From Methanolapillus ohkumae (GTDB lineage: Archaea; Halobacteriota; Methanosarcinia; Methanosarcinales; Methanosarcinaceae), in assembly GCF_032594355.1 (NCBI RefSeq), contig NZ_CP131061.1, positions 992,001-1,056,000 on the forward strand: DNA of 64,000 bases, read 5' to 3'. This document shows, piece by piece, positions 7,861-16,889 of this stretch. The translations under genes were made by a program, and so were the position numbers. Positions within the stretch are counted from its first letter, which is position 1; the number at the start of each line of letters is the position of its first letter. The notes beneath the pieces were generated by a model. It did no database searches. It saw nothing but the letters and a program-made list of their open reading frames with translations, and was not told the origin of the DNA.

Positions 7861-9990
7861 TTAGCCGCCTTTTCTGCCACGGTTAACCGGCGACTGTTTT
7901 CCTTTGGTATTTGTTCTTGTATTTGTTTTTGGTTTTGAACTTCGGCCGGAGTTTGGCTTTCCTGAATTTGTTTTTCCGGAACCGGGTGATTTTGTCGAAT
8001 CGGATGTTGGGGGTTTATGGAATGTTTTTCCCAAAGATGATTTTGCCGAACCGGATGGTTTGGGTGAGCCGGACAATCTTGATGAAGACGAATTGGAACC
8101 GGACGATTTTGCCGAAGATGAATTTGAGCCGGAGGAGAATGATTTGGGGTGGTTGTTTTTATTTTTATTATTTTTATTATTTACATTATAGCCTGCCCGT
8201 TCGTTTTTGTTTCCAAAATCATCCTGCAAATCATCATTCTCATCAATACCGTTTCCGATTTGTGATTCTTTTAATTCGATGCCCAGCTCTTCCGACAATT
8301 TTACCATTTTGGGCGGCAATTTTTCCCAACGCCAAAATCCGTGATCGGTATACTCTTTGGACACGCCTTCTTTTTCCGCCCAGCCGGACAGATAATTTTC
8401 CCAAATTTTCGCAAGCTCCGGATGAATTTCCGTCATCCGGGCATATTCCGCCTGAAACGCGGCGGGGCACATCCAACAGCCGATTCGTTCCAAACCATTG
8501 TCATAAAGCGGATTGTACGGCAGTTTTCTCCAGCGGATGTAGAGCCAAACTTCAATGGCGCGCCACTCCCGAATCGGAAAAACATTGAGTTGACCGAAAA
8601 CGTTGGGGTTGGTGTCCATGGCGGGAATTTTCGCGCGCATGAATGACTCATGCTTGCGTTTTCCGTCAAGAGAAATGTGATCTTTGCCGCCGCCCAGTTT
8701 GTTTCCGGAATTGAGTTTGCAGACTTTACAGCACCAGCGTGAATCTTTGGTCGGATGGTCCTTCCTTTTTAAGGTTCTCCAAAAGTCGTCGCCGGCATCA
8801 AATTCTTTATATGGAATGTTGCGCTCGGCGCAAAAGTTTCGGGCGAATTCGATGGTTTCGGGATAGTCAATTCCGGTATTAAAGAAAATTGCCGTAAAGG
8901 GCGTTGGCCGGCTTTTGTTTTGGAGTGCTTGGACCGCCAAATCCAAAACAACAAGGCTGTCTTTGCCGCCGCTGAAAGAGACGTAGACAGGTTTTTGAGC
9001 CTGTTCTTTTGCGTTGACAACACCTTTAATCGTATTGAGGGCATCTTTTCCGAGATTTTTGATGTATTCTTTATTGGCATCCACAATTTCATCCATGCCG
9101 GGTTTTTTGGACGAGAGAATCAGCGGCGCATCGGCGGCAATATTTTTGACTTTAAGGATTTGCTGCCGTTTCACATCATCGTTGCTCAGCGTGGATTTTG
9201 GGACGCCGCTTTTTTGAATTTGGAAAAAATCATCGCTTCCGACATGAGAAATTCCATAGCCGATGAGGTTTCCGCTTTTGAGAAGAATCGTTTCACCGGC
9301 CGCAATTCCGGCCGGAAAATGCTCAATCATTTCAAAGGAAATGTTTTTGCCGTTTAAGTGCGCCTTTGCCTTTTGAATTTCTACAATCCGGTTGGCGGCC
9401 GCGAAAATGTACGGCTCGGCAAAAAAGAGCCGAGCGCCATCGGGTGAAAGTTCGAAGACAAAATCCAATTTTTTCAAATCGAACCGAAGAACGCCGATAA
9501 GAAAACCGTCGGCAATGACTTCAAGCGTTTGGTCGTCGCCGGGGATTTTATTGAGCAAAAAAACGCGCCCTTCCAGCGGGTCGCAGGAAAAAAGTTTTAA
9601 AAAGTGCTTGCGGACAAGCTCAATATCATATCCTTGCGCAAAACGAACGTCAGCCGGCTGAGACAACAGAATTTCCCGTCCCGACTGTCCGCAAATGCCA
9701 CATTTTTCACCAATCAGAGGCAAGTTACAGCTGCCGCACCAATAAATGGAATTGTTTTCATAAAAGACGCGATTGTTATTTTTTCCGAAATTTTTATTTT
9801 CTCTTTTATTTTTATTTTCGGTTCGGCTTTCGTTTCTGTTATTATTTTCGTTTTCGGTGCCGTTTGGATTTTTTCCTTTAGCGTAATAGCCGCCGCTCGC
9901 CGATTTTTTTTTGTTCAGATTCACATTGGAAGGATTGGAATGAAATTTGGAAGAAGAAATGAATTCTGACCCGATTGTCTGTTTTGTCAT
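7861..9990 (-). CDS. PUA-domain PAPS reductase-like (adenine nucleotide alpha hydrolase) protein with low-complexity tails
   Basis: About 709 residues in several parts. An Asn/Lys-rich N-terminus leads to a zinc ribbon (CGSCNLPLIGEKCGICG), a PUA-like RNA-binding segment (PAGIAAGETILLKSGNLIGY), and a PP-loop domain with the P-loop SFSGGKDSLVVLDLA, the WCCKVCKLN cluster motif and IGCWMCPAAF. The last 130 residues are almost only Ser, Asn, Lys, Gly and Pro. The PUA plus PAPS-reductase architecture is known in methanogens but its reaction is not established; sulfur transfer to RNA or assimilatory sulfur chemistry are candidates. The ATG at 9990 is preferred; an in-frame TTG at 10041 exists. The stop is TAA. 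Confidence 0.75.
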   Translation of the reverse strand: MTKQTIGSEFISSSKFHSNPSNVNLNKKKSASGGYYAKGKNPNGTENENNNRNESRTENKNKRENKNFGKNNNRVFYENNSIYWCGSCNLPLIGEKCGICGQSGREILLSQPADVRFAQGYDIELVRKHFLKLFSCDPLEGRVFLLNKIPGDDQTLEVIADGFLIGVLRFDLKKLDFVFELSPDGARLFFAEPYIFAAANRIVEIQKAKAHLNGKNISFEMIEHFPAGIAAGETILLKSGNLIGYGISHVGSDDFFQIQKSGVPKSTLSNDDVKRQQILKVKNIAADAPLILSSKKPGMDEIVDANKEYIKNLGKDALNTIKGVVNAKEQAQKPVYVSFSGGKDSLVVLDLAVQALQNKSRPTPFTAIFFNTGIDYPETIEFARNFCAERNIPYKEFDAGDDFWRTLKRKDHPTKDSRWCCKVCKLNSGNKLGGGKDHISLDGKRKHESFMRAKIPAMDTNPNVFGQLNVFPIREWRAIEVWLYIRWRKLPYNPLYDNGLERIGCWMCPAAFQAEYARMTEIHPELAKIWENYLSGWAEKEGVSKEYTDHGFWRWEKLPPKMVKLSEELGIELKESQIGNGIDENDDLQDDFGNKNERAGYNVNNKNNKNKNNHPKSFSSGSNSSSAKSSGSNSSSSRLSGSPKPSGSAKSSLGKTFHKPPTSDSTKSPGSGKTNSGKPNSGRSSKPKTNTRTNTKGKQSPVNRGRKGG

Positions 9991-10169
9991 GCCTTTTCCT
10001 ATCTGTTGATAGTATAAAAAGCCTTTATCATAAGTTATCAAAAGAGATGTGAAATTATGTCAAAATTTAAATGTTAAATGAACTATTCTTCCTTAACTTT
10101 TAAAGTAAAAAAGAATAAAACAAGAGTAAAAGCAAAAATAAAACAAAAATAAAACAGGATTGAACTTCC

Positions 10170-10541
10170 ATGGAAAATGAAAACAAGCCAAAAAACAACC
10201 AAGAGCCGCAAAAAATTGAAGTCGTCGTTGAAATTTCCAAAGAGCCGGACTTTAAACAATTTTACGCGATCGGCGCGATTGGCGTCAACAATTTGTATGA
10301 CTTTAGGATCAGTTTTTACAATGATGAACCGGATTTGGTCCGCGGAAACGGAATGCGAAAAATTCAGCGCAAAATCGGAAGCGAAATCATACTGTCGCCG
10401 GTTGCCGCCCTTGAACTATCCCGATGGCTGGACCAAAATGTGAAAGATTATGAGCGAAAGTTCGGCCCGATTTTCAAAAACCAAAAACAAGAAGCAGATG
10501 ATGAGCATCCGAAAAGTAAAATTTTGGAAGGCTACGCTTAA
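10170..10541 (+). CDS. DUF3467-like small protein
   Basis: A 123-residue acidic and basic cytoplasmic protein. The central part (YAIGAIGVNNLYDFRISF, then IILSPVAALELSRWLDQNV) resembles DUF3467, a family of small archaeal and bacterial proteins of unknown function whose strands and C-terminal helix follow this pattern. The N-terminus is Asn/Lys-rich. It is transcribed divergently from the PAPS-reductase-like gene. No partner gene suggests a role. The family assignment rests on pattern memory only. Confidence 0.55.
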   Translation: MENENKPKNNQEPQKIEVVVEISKEPDFKQFYAIGAIGVNNLYDFRISFYNDEPDLVRGNGMRKIQRKIGSEIILSPVAALELSRWLDQNVKDYERKFGPIFKNQKQEADDEHPKSKILEGYA

Positions 10542-10917
10542 TCTTGTTTTTATTTTCCTATTTTCTTTTTTATGAAATTTGTCTCCGGTTTTATTTTTTT
10601 CTTAAAAACCGGATGCCAGTTTTGACTGCGTGCGCCTCCCGGCAAACCACACCGCCGGTTTTTTGCAAAATAATTTTTTTTCTGTTGCAGCAAAACAACT
10701 CTTATCCCAATCAAACAAGCCCTCCAGATTCAATCAGATGCGTTTCGCATCTGATTGAATCGGATTGTTATTGTAATCTGAAATGTATCGTGAAACAGAT
10801 GCAATAAACTGGAAACTTTAGAAACAAATGTCGCAGCCACAACAAAAATACCCGCCGCCGATTTTAAATTAGAAATAAAAATTAAAAATATATAGTATAA
10901 TAAATATAAATCAAGTC
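10542..10917. other. Intergenic region with terminator-like and palindromic sequence
   Basis: 376 bases between the DUF3467-like gene and msrB. It holds a CCGGTTTT/AAAACCGG hairpin with T-runs soon after the stop (about 10580-10611), G+C-rich bits resembling the dispersed GCGCG elements, and the long palindrome listed separately. The last 60 bases are AT-rich and could contain the msrB promoter. I see no gene. Confidence 0.5.
10727..10761. repeat. Perfect 16-bp palindrome with TTT loop
   Basis: GATTCAATCAGATGCG, TTT, then the exact reverse complement. It stands between two same-strand genes and could be a terminator, a protein-binding site or a repeat relic; a second short CAGATGC copy follows at about 10797. 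Confidence 0.7.
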
Positions 10918-11295
10918 ATGCCTGAAAATAAATCCAATCTTTTCAAAAAGTTAACCTCGGAAGAAGAACGCGTGATTATTTACAAAGGGACGGAGCCGCC
11001 CTTTTCCGGAAAACTTCTTCACAACAAAGAGCAGGGTATTTATGTTTGTAAAAGGTGCGGCGCCGCCCTATATAAATCGGACGACAAATTTGAGTCCGGA
11101 TGCGGATGGCCGAGTTTTGACGATGAAATCCCGGATGTCATCCAAAGAATTCCGGACAAAGACGGTTTTCGAATTGAAATCATTTGCAAGAACTGCGGCG
11201 CGCATTTGGGACATGTTTTTGAAGGGGAACGGCTGACCGAAAAAAACATACGGCATTGTGTCAATTCCATCTCTCTTGAATTTATTCCGAAATAA
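10918..11295 (+). CDS. msrB: Peptide methionine (R)-S-oxide reductase MsrB
   Basis: A 125-residue enzyme that reduces the R form of methionine sulfoxide in proteins. It carries the two zinc-binding CxxC pairs (CKRCG near residue 42 and CKNCGAHLGHVF near 92), the ESGCGWPSF block and the catalytic cysteine in RHCVNSISLEFI near the C-terminus. Length and order fit the stand-alone MsrB family. It lies upstream of the hyp genes but is separated from hypC by about 210 bases, so it probably has its own transcript. Confidence 0.95.
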   Translation: MPENKSNLFKKLTSEEERVIIYKGTEPPFSGKLLHNKEQGIYVCKRCGAALYKSDDKFESGCGWPSFDDEIPDVIQRIPDKDGFRIEIICKNCGAHLGHVFEGERLTEKNIRHCVNSISLEFIPK

Positions 11296-11507
11296 CTATT
11301 TTATTTATTTTTGATTTTATTTTTTGATTTTATTTGATTTTGCTTTTACAGCCCAATCAATTTAAATAAAAGTAAATTTTTTAGTTCGTCAAAGATAATG
11401 AAAAAACGTGATATAACATTTTAATATTTGCTGAGTTGAATGATTGGCTTAAATTTATTAAAATTTATTAAAATTTGCAAAACGATTGCAAGAGAGGGAA
11501 ATTAAAA

Positions 11508-11750
11508 ATGTGTATTGCTATACCCGGAAAAATTTCAAGAATTACAGGAGAAAGCAAAGCTGAGGTGGATTTTGGCGGTGTTTTTCGGGAAGTCAGTTTA
11601 GATTTGCTGGGCGGCGCATCCGAAGTTAATGTCGGCGACCACGTTTTGGTTCACGTCGGCTACGCGATTTCGGTAATTACGGAAGAGGAAGCCCGGCTGA
11701 CCATTGAAGCTTTTGACATGATTTTAGAAGCGCAAGACGAACTCATATAA
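11508..11750 (+). CDS. hypC: Hydrogenase maturation chaperone HypC
   Basis: An 80-residue HypC/HupF protein. It starts MCIAIPGKI, with the essential Cys2 that holds the Fe(CN)2CO unit together with HypD. The small beta-barrel pattern (EVDFGGVFREVSLDLL, VGDHVLVHVGYAIS) is intact. GAGAGGG lies 11 bases upstream of the ATG at 11508; an in-frame upstream start would bury the required N-terminal Cys2 and is rejected. First gene of the hypC-hypD-hypA row, 40 bases before hypD. Confidence 0.95.
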   Translation: MCIAIPGKISRITGESKAEVDFGGVFREVSLDLLGGASEVNVGDHVLVHVGYAISVITEEEARLTIEAFDMILEAQDELI

Positions 11751-11790
11751 TTTTAATTTCATCCGTAAATTATCCGTAAAAAGAGAAGAG

Positions 11791-12894
11791 GTGGACACTA
11801 TTTCAAAAACAGATCCCATTTTGGAAAATCCGGTTGAAATTCAAAAAAAATTGATTGAGACGATTTCAAAAGAGCCGAAAGCCGCCCGAATTATGCATAT
11901 TTGCGGAACCCACGAGCGGACGATTTCCAAATTCGGAATCCGAAGCCTTTTGCCGCCTGAAATTGAAGTTTTAAGCGGTCCCGGATGCCCGGTTTGCGTG
12001 ACGCCGGACAACGACATCGACACCGCGATTATCCTGGCAAAAAAAGGACTTACCGTCGTTACTTTTGGAGACATGCTCCGCGTGCCCGGAACCGAAGAAA
12101 GTTTGTTTGACGCCCGTGCCGAAGGCGCCGATGTGCGGATGGTATATTCCATCGACGACGCCGTAAAAATCGCAAATGAAAATCCGGAAAAGAAAATTGT
12201 GTTTTTAGCCATCGGATTTGAAACCACCATTCCAACAACCGCCGCCGCCATTTTGCGCGGCCTCCCATCCAATTTTTATATTTTTACGTCTCTTAAATTA
12301 ACTCCGCCGGCCATTGACCTTCTGATTCAGGACATCAACGTCGACGCCTTTATCGCACCCGGACATGTTGCCGTCATTACGGGAACGGCCCCCTTTTCCA
12401 GTTTTGAAAAAATGGGATATCCGGTTGTTGTTGCCGGCTTTGAATCTTATGACATTTTGCTTGCGGTGGCGATGCTTCAAAAGCAGCTCAAAGAAGGCGC
12501 GGCGAAAATTGAAAACGCATACCCAAGAGCGGTCAAGGCGGAAGGCAACAAAATCGCGCTGAAGATGATGGATGACGTGTTTGACGTTTCCGATTCCGAT
12601 TGGCGCGGCCTTGGAACAATTCCGAATTCCGGATTTGTTTTAAAAGAAAAATATAAGGATCACAACGCCGCTATTTTATTTTATGACTTATATAAAGACG
12701 AATTGACGCGTTTGGAAGAAGTCCGGAAAAAGAAAAAGAAAAACTGCATTTGTGCAACGATTTTGACCGGAAAAGCAACGCCTGAAAAATGTCCGATGTT
12801 TAAAAAAGCATGTACGCCTTCAACGCCGGTTGGTCCGTGTATGGTCAGCGACGAAGGCATGTGCCACAGCTGGTACAAATACAACCGGGATTAA
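11791..12894 (+). CDS. hypD: Hydrogenase maturation protein HypD
   Basis: A 367-residue scaffold on which the Fe(CN)2CO part of the [NiFe] centre is put together. It has the three conserved cysteine motifs of the family: MHICGTHE, GPGCPVCVTP and the C-terminal [4Fe-4S] region CICATILTGKATPEKCP with further cysteines in CMVSDEGMC. The ETTIPTTAA loop is also conserved. The start is a GTG at 11791; no in-frame ATG occurs before the conserved MHICGTH block. It follows hypC closely and precedes hypA by under 70 bases. Confidence 0.95.
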   Translation: MDTISKTDPILENPVEIQKKLIETISKEPKAARIMHICGTHERTISKFGIRSLLPPEIEVLSGPGCPVCVTPDNDIDTAIILAKKGLTVVTFGDMLRVPGTEESLFDARAEGADVRMVYSIDDAVKIANENPEKKIVFLAIGFETTIPTTAAAILRGLPSNFYIFTSLKLTPPAIDLLIQDINVDAFIAPGHVAVITGTAPFSSFEKMGYPVVVAGFESYDILLAVAMLQKQLKEGAAKIENAYPRAVKAEGNKIALKMMDDVFDVSDSDWRGLGTIPNSGFVLKEKYKDHNAAILFYDLYKDELTRLEEVRKKKKKNCICATILTGKATPEKCPMFKKACTPSTPVGPCMVSDEGMCHSWYKYNRD

Positions 12895-12961
12895 CAATAC
12901 AGTTTCAAAACCCGTTGGCAAATAATGCAAAATAATGAAAAGACCGGAGATTGAAAAATCA

Positions 12962-13342
12962 ATGCATGAATACTCATTGGCGATGGACCTAATGGAAAAT
13001 GTTCTCTTCGTTGCGCAGGAAAATGATGCGGCCATCGTGAACAAAATCAGCATAAAAGTCGGGAAATTAGCGCATATCAACCCGATTCAATTGGAATTTT
13101 GCCTCCAATCTATTGCGGAAGATACCATTGCAAAAGATGCGGTTTATGTTTTTGAGGCCGTGCCACCTGAAATCAAATGTGTTTGCGGGTTTTTTGGAAA
13201 AGCGGAAGAATCGGAAAGAATAAGCAAATCCGATGTGGATATTTTGGAATATTTGATTTCTCTGAAATGTCCGGTTTGCGGCAAAGATGCAGAAGCGGTC
13301 GGCGGCAGGGATTTGATGATTGAGTCCATAGATATTGATTAA
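12962..13342 (+). CDS. hypA: Hydrogenase nickel-insertion protein HypA
   Basis: A 126-residue HypA. From the ATG at 12962 it starts MHEYSLAMDLMENVL, so His2 needed for nickel binding is at the proper place; the upstream in-frame ATG at 12935 would add nine residues and bury it. The zinc-finger pairs are CVCG and CPVCG, with an unusually long 40-residue span between them. HypA hands nickel to the hydrogenase large subunit together with HypB. Last gene of the first hyp cluster; the next gene is 438 bases away. Confidence 0.93.
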   Translation: MHEYSLAMDLMENVLFVAQENDAAIVNKISIKVGKLAHINPIQLEFCLQSIAEDTIAKDAVYVFEAVPPEIKCVCGFFGKAEESERISKSDVDILEYLISLKCPVCGKDAEAVGGRDLMIESIDID

Positions 13343-13780
13343 CAATAATCTCTATTAATCTCTATTAATATCTCTAATATTTCTTACAAAACTTTAATTT
13401 GTCAAATAAAATTTGCCAAAAAAGTGAGACTTAATTGTTTGAAATCATTTTAAAGCCAAACTTTGAAATGAAATAACAAATTATTTTTAAAATGTGATTT
13501 GATTTTGTTTCATAATATAGATTTTAAAAGACATATATTTTTTAAAGATCTTAAAACCTAAAAAATGTACCACTAAATTTTGAATGATCTATTAAAATTA
13601 AAGTTTCAATAAAAGAATATGTTTTAAGAACTATTTTAAAATAAATTTATCAAAACATCATTTTCAAAACACATTTAATATTATTTTTCAAAAATAACTC
13701 AATTATATCTATTCAAATTATTATCTAATAATTAAAATCATAAAATCATAAAATCATAAAATCAAATACGGTGAAATAAA
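13343..13780. other. AT-rich intergenic region between hypA and hypB
   Basis: 438 bases of very AT-rich sequence. I see no open reading frame, tRNA or strong hairpin. It contains several TATA-like stretches and short ATCATAAA repeats just before hypB, so hypB-hypE probably have their own promoter. Confidence 0.6.
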
Positions 13781-14467
13781 ATGCGGATGCAATTCTTAAA
13801 TGTTTCTCATATTATCAGTATGAAACACGATGTTTTTAAAGAAAATAAAGATTTAGCGGGTAAAAATAAAAAAGCGCTTTCCGACGCCGGTGTTTTTTCC
13901 GTCAACATCATGGGCGCGATCGGTTCCGGAAAAACAACGATGATTGAAGAAGCGATTAAAGCCTTAAAAGACAAATACAAAATCGCCGTCATTGCCGGCG
14001 ATGTGATTGCGGACATGGACGCGTCCCGTTTTATCCGGCACGGTGTCACCACCATTCCGGCCAACACCGGAAAGGAATGTCATTTGGACGCCCATTTGGT
14101 CAACCATTCTTTAAAAGGCATCAATTTAAAAGAGTATGACATTTTGTTCATTGAAAATGTCGGCAATTTAATTTGCCCGACCGACTTTGATTTGGGAGAA
14201 GACATGAAAATTGTCATCGTCAGCGTGAGTGAAGGCGACGACATCATTTTAAAACATCCGGTCATTTTTAAAACGTCTGACTTGGCCGTCATTAACAAGA
14301 TCGATATTGCGGATGCGGTCGGCGTTGATCCGGCAACGATGGTTCGAGACATTGCCTTCCTTAACCCAAAACTTCCAGTTCTGTTGACATCTAAAAAAGA
14401 CAAAGCCACCGTTGATTCCTGGATATCCGTTATTGAAAAAGGAATTTTAAGCAAAAAGAAACAATAA
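13781..14467 (+). CDS. hypB: Hydrogenase maturation GTPase HypB
   Basis: A 228-residue SIMIBI-class GTPase that works with HypA in nickel insertion. The P-loop is GAIGSGKTT (about residue 46), switch regions contain AGDVIADMDASR, ENVGNLICP is the family block around the metal site, and NKID gives guanine specificity. There is no N-terminal His-rich nickel-storage stretch. GGTGA six bases before the ATG supports this start. The gene is 16 bases before hypE. Confidence 0.95.
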   Translation: MRMQFLNVSHIISMKHDVFKENKDLAGKNKKALSDAGVFSVNIMGAIGSGKTTMIEEAIKALKDKYKIAVIAGDVIADMDASRFIRHGVTTIPANTGKECHLDAHLVNHSLKGINLKEYDILFIENVGNLICPTDFDLGEDMKIVIVSVSEGDDIILKHPVIFKTSDLAVINKIDIADAVGVDPATMVRDIAFLNPKLPVLLTSKKDKATVDSWISVIEKGILSKKKQ

Positions 14468-14483
14468 TGGCGGATGATGGAAT

Positions 14484-15548
14484 TTGGCAAAAGCAAATAA
14501 GATTTCAATGGAACACGGCGCCGGCGGCGAACAAATGCAGTCGCTGATTGGAAATACGATTTTGAAAAACTTAACAAAAACCAGTGCCGGAACAGTGGGT
14601 TTGGACGCTTTGGATGATGGCGCCAGCATTACACTTTTAAAGGGTATGGATGGCTTTTCTGCCGAAAAGACGGAACTCATCATGACCACCGACAGCCACG
14701 TCGTCAAGCCGATTTTTTTCCCGGGCGGCGACATTGGGCGCGTTTCCGTTTGCGGTGCCATCAATGATTTGTCCGTCATGGGCGCGCGTCCGCTGGCGCT
14801 CAGCTGCGGCATGATTATCCCGGAAGGATTTGACATCATTGACCTTGAAAAAATTGTCCGCTCCATGAATGTGGTTTTGGAAGAAGTCGGCGTTCCAATT
14901 ATTACGGGAGACACAAAAACCGTAGAAGGAAGCGCTTTGGACTCCATCATGATTAACATTGCCGGAATCGGCATCTGCGATTCTCCGGTTCGGGACAGCG
15001 GGCTGTCGCCGGGTGATAAAATCATTGTCACCGGCTACATTGCCGACCACGGGGTTGCGCTTTTGACTAAACGGGAAGGGTTTGAATTCAATTCTGATTT
15101 GGAATCCGACGTCGCCCCGGTTTGGAAAATGATTGAACCGGCTTTGTCGGTTCGAACCAAAGACAACAAAAAGGCGGTTTCCGCCATGAAAGATCCGACA
15201 CGTGGCGGAATTGCGGATTCCCTCAATGAAATGGCACAAAAAAGCAAAGTCGGGATTCGAATTTATGAAGAAAAAATTCCGATTCGGGAAGCTGTTGTCA
15301 CCTCCTGCGAAATGCTTGGCCTCGACCCCTTGGAAATCGCAAACGAAGGAAAGGTTGTCATGGGCGTTCATCCGGATTTCGCCGACGAAATTTTAAAAAT
15401 CATCCGGCAGCATCCGTATGGCAAAAATGCCGCCATTATTGGGGAAGTAAACACTGAAAAGCCCGGAAAAGTTATTTTGGAATCAGCCCTTGGAAGCACC
15501 CGATATGTAGATGTTCCAACCGGAGACCCGATTCCGCGGGTTTGCTAA
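14484..15548 (+). CDS. hypE: Hydrogenase maturation protein HypE
   Basis: A 354-residue AIR-synthase-like enzyme that dehydrates the thiocarboxamide on its C-terminal cysteine to a thiocyanate, the source of the hydrogenase cyanide ligands. The end of the protein, DPIPRVC, is the expected PR(I/V)C tail with the acceptor cysteine. Other blocks are MEHGAGGEQMQSLI, TTDSHVVKPIFFPGGDIGR and MKDPTRGG. The start is a TTG at 14484; an in-frame ATG at 14508 would still leave the HGAGG block intact. It follows hypB closely. Confidence 0.95.
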   Translation: MAKANKISMEHGAGGEQMQSLIGNTILKNLTKTSAGTVGLDALDDGASITLLKGMDGFSAEKTELIMTTDSHVVKPIFFPGGDIGRVSVCGAINDLSVMGARPLALSCGMIIPEGFDIIDLEKIVRSMNVVLEEVGVPIITGDTKTVEGSALDSIMINIAGIGICDSPVRDSGLSPGDKIIVTGYIADHGVALLTKREGFEFNSDLESDVAPVWKMIEPALSVRTKDNKKAVSAMKDPTRGGIADSLNEMAQKSKVGIRIYEEKIPIREAVVTSCEMLGLDPLEIANEGKVVMGVHPDFADEILKIIRQHPYGKNAAIIGEVNTEKPGKVILESALGSTRYVDVPTGDPIPRVC

Positions 15549-15630
15549 ATGATCGCTGTCGCAAAGCATCGGCGCACGTGAAGTGCATCATTTTTAGATG
15601 AAGAATAAAAAAGAAAAGGGTGAAGTTTTG

Positions 15631-15966
15631 ATGGATCAAAATGAAAAATCCGGCATGTCTTACATTTTCATTTATACGACTTTTCCGACCAAGAAATCCG
15701 CCAAAAAAATTACAAAAAAGTTGATCAAAAGACGGGAAATTGTTTGCGCGAACATCCGAAAACATACGGCAGTTTATGTCTACGGCGGTAAGAATTATGA
15801 TGAAAAAGAATTCGGCTGCATTTTTAAAACCCGGGAAGACAAATGGACGGCTGTCCAATCCTTTGTTTTAAAAAAACATCCGTATGAGACGCCGGTTTTA
15901 ATGAAAGTTCAAATCGATGATTCAAATGCCGGTTTTTGGAATTGGATCGATGAGAATTTGGACTAA
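15631..15966 (+). CDS. cutA: CutA1-family divalent cation tolerance protein
   Basis: A 111-residue CutA1 protein, a small trimeric ferredoxin-fold protein linked with metal tolerance in some organisms. It has the block IREIVCANIRK-like (RREIVCANIRKHTAVYVYGG) and HPYETPVLMKVQI, which is strongly conserved. GGGTGAAG lies seven bases before the ATG at 15631, so I prefer it to the in-frame ATG at 15598. It follows hypE by 80 bases and may be cotranscribed. Confidence 0.9.
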   Translation: MDQNEKSGMSYIFIYTTFPTKKSAKKITKKLIKRREIVCANIRKHTAVYVYGGKNYDEKEFGCIFKTREDKWTAVQSFVLKKHPYETPVLMKVQIDDSNAGFWNWIDENLD

Positions 15967-16030
15967 TTTTTCTTTTTTTTAGATCATAAAGTGGGAGGCG
16001 GTTTTTGTGACAACAAAAAAACTGCTGTTG

Positions 16031-16083
16031 AATTCTATTTCTTTTTTACGAAATTTGTTGCCATAACGCGCGTACCGGCCGCC
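16031..16083 (-). repeat. Copy of dispersed GCGCGTTATGGCA element (reverse)
   Basis: On the minus strand it reads GCGGCGGCCGGTACGCGCG then TTATGGCAACAAAT, followed by a run ending in A-rich sequence. Similar copies are near 30854, 37844, 44798 and 54452. It fills the convergent gap after cutA. Confidence 0.6.
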
Positions 16084-16103
16084 GCAAAACGCAAAAATTC
16101 TAA

Positions 16104-16463
16104 TTATTTCAAAACTACGAAAATCAATATTAGATAAACTAAAACCGTCATCAAAAAGAACAAAAGCGCATATTTGAAGTTCTTTTTATCCAAACGAACC
16201 CCGCCGTTTCCAAAAAGAATCGGAAACGGTCCCAGCATAATCATGCCGCCTGTTTTAATTGGAGTTTCATCCAAATCCGAATTTGAGCTTTTGATTTGAG
16301 AATCGGAAAAATCCGGTCCGTCCGGGTTTAAATCATTAAAATTTGGTCCGTAAGGATTGTTTTTTCTGTCCCGTCGGGACAAAAGATAAAAAATGGCGGT
16401 CAGGAAAATGGAACCAAAAACCGACAAAAGAATGCTTGGCCAAAACAAAAATTGAATTTCCAT
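16104..16463 (-). CDS. DUF131/TIGR00304-type archaeal membrane protein
   Basis: A 119-residue protein with a hydrophobic helix at each end (about residues 7-28 and 96-117) and a polar Asp/Asn-rich middle. The block GGMIMLGPFPILFGNGG is the mark of the archaeal DUF131/TIGR00304 family, a group of unknown function. It lies 29 bases downstream of another small two-helix membrane protein on the same strand, and the two probably form one operon. Confidence 0.7.
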   Translation of the reverse strand: MEIQFLFWPSILLSVFGSIFLTAIFYLLSRRDRKNNPYGPNFNDLNPDGPDFSDSQIKSSNSDLDETPIKTGGMIMLGPFPILFGNGGVRLDKKNFKYALLFFLMTVLVYLILIFVVLK

Positions 16464-16492
16464 GGTCCTTCCTCATTGTGAAAGAAATGAAA

Positions 16493-16729
16493 TTAATACC
16501 TGCGCCAGAAAAACACATACAGGATAATGATCACCAAAACAAAAATGAGAACGTTGGTCACAAAATCCGGCGTCGCTCCAAATGTAATCTTTCCGATTTG
16601 AATCGGAGAGCCTGAGTCCGCAACATCTTCGCTGAGGCGCATGGTTAAAATAAAACAAAAAACCAAAATCAAGAGAAGCACAACAAAAATAATACCGGCC
16701 CGCTTGAAAAAACCGTCTGAAAATTTCAT
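16493..16729 (-). CDS. Small two-helix membrane protein of unknown function
   Basis: About 78 residues, with hydrophobic segments near residues 10-30 and 55-75 and a short basic end (FFWRRY). The loop contains SPIQIGKITFGATPDF. I do not recognise the family; related small proteins often pair with DUF131 proteins in methanogens, and it precedes one here. The ATG at 16729 has GGTGAT upstream at good spacing; ATG 16741 would have no room for a ribosome-binding site. Confidence 0.6.
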   Translation of the reverse strand: MKFSDGFFKRAGIIFVVLLLILVFCFILTMRLSEDVADSGSPIQIGKITFGATPDFVTNVLIFVLVIIILYVFFWRRY

Positions 16730-16889
16730 GATGTAAATCATCACCCTGCTTTCTTTATATAAATATTCCTGATTCTTAGGCTTTGGTGATATGGACTAAA
16801 TTAATTATCGGCTTTTTATTCCATTTTTAATTCTATTTTTAATTCTATTTTAGAAAAAGATTATTAATATCCAAGCCTTTGACGTAAGC

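Noticed and set aside
7904..8588. Long open frames opposite the PAPS-reductase-like gene
   Set aside because: They are shadows of the Ser/Asn-rich tail codons and show biased, patternless sequence.
10544..10807. 87-codon open frame after the DUF3467-like gene
   Set aside because: It covers hairpins and the long palindrome; the translation is Phe/Cys-rich with no domain pattern.
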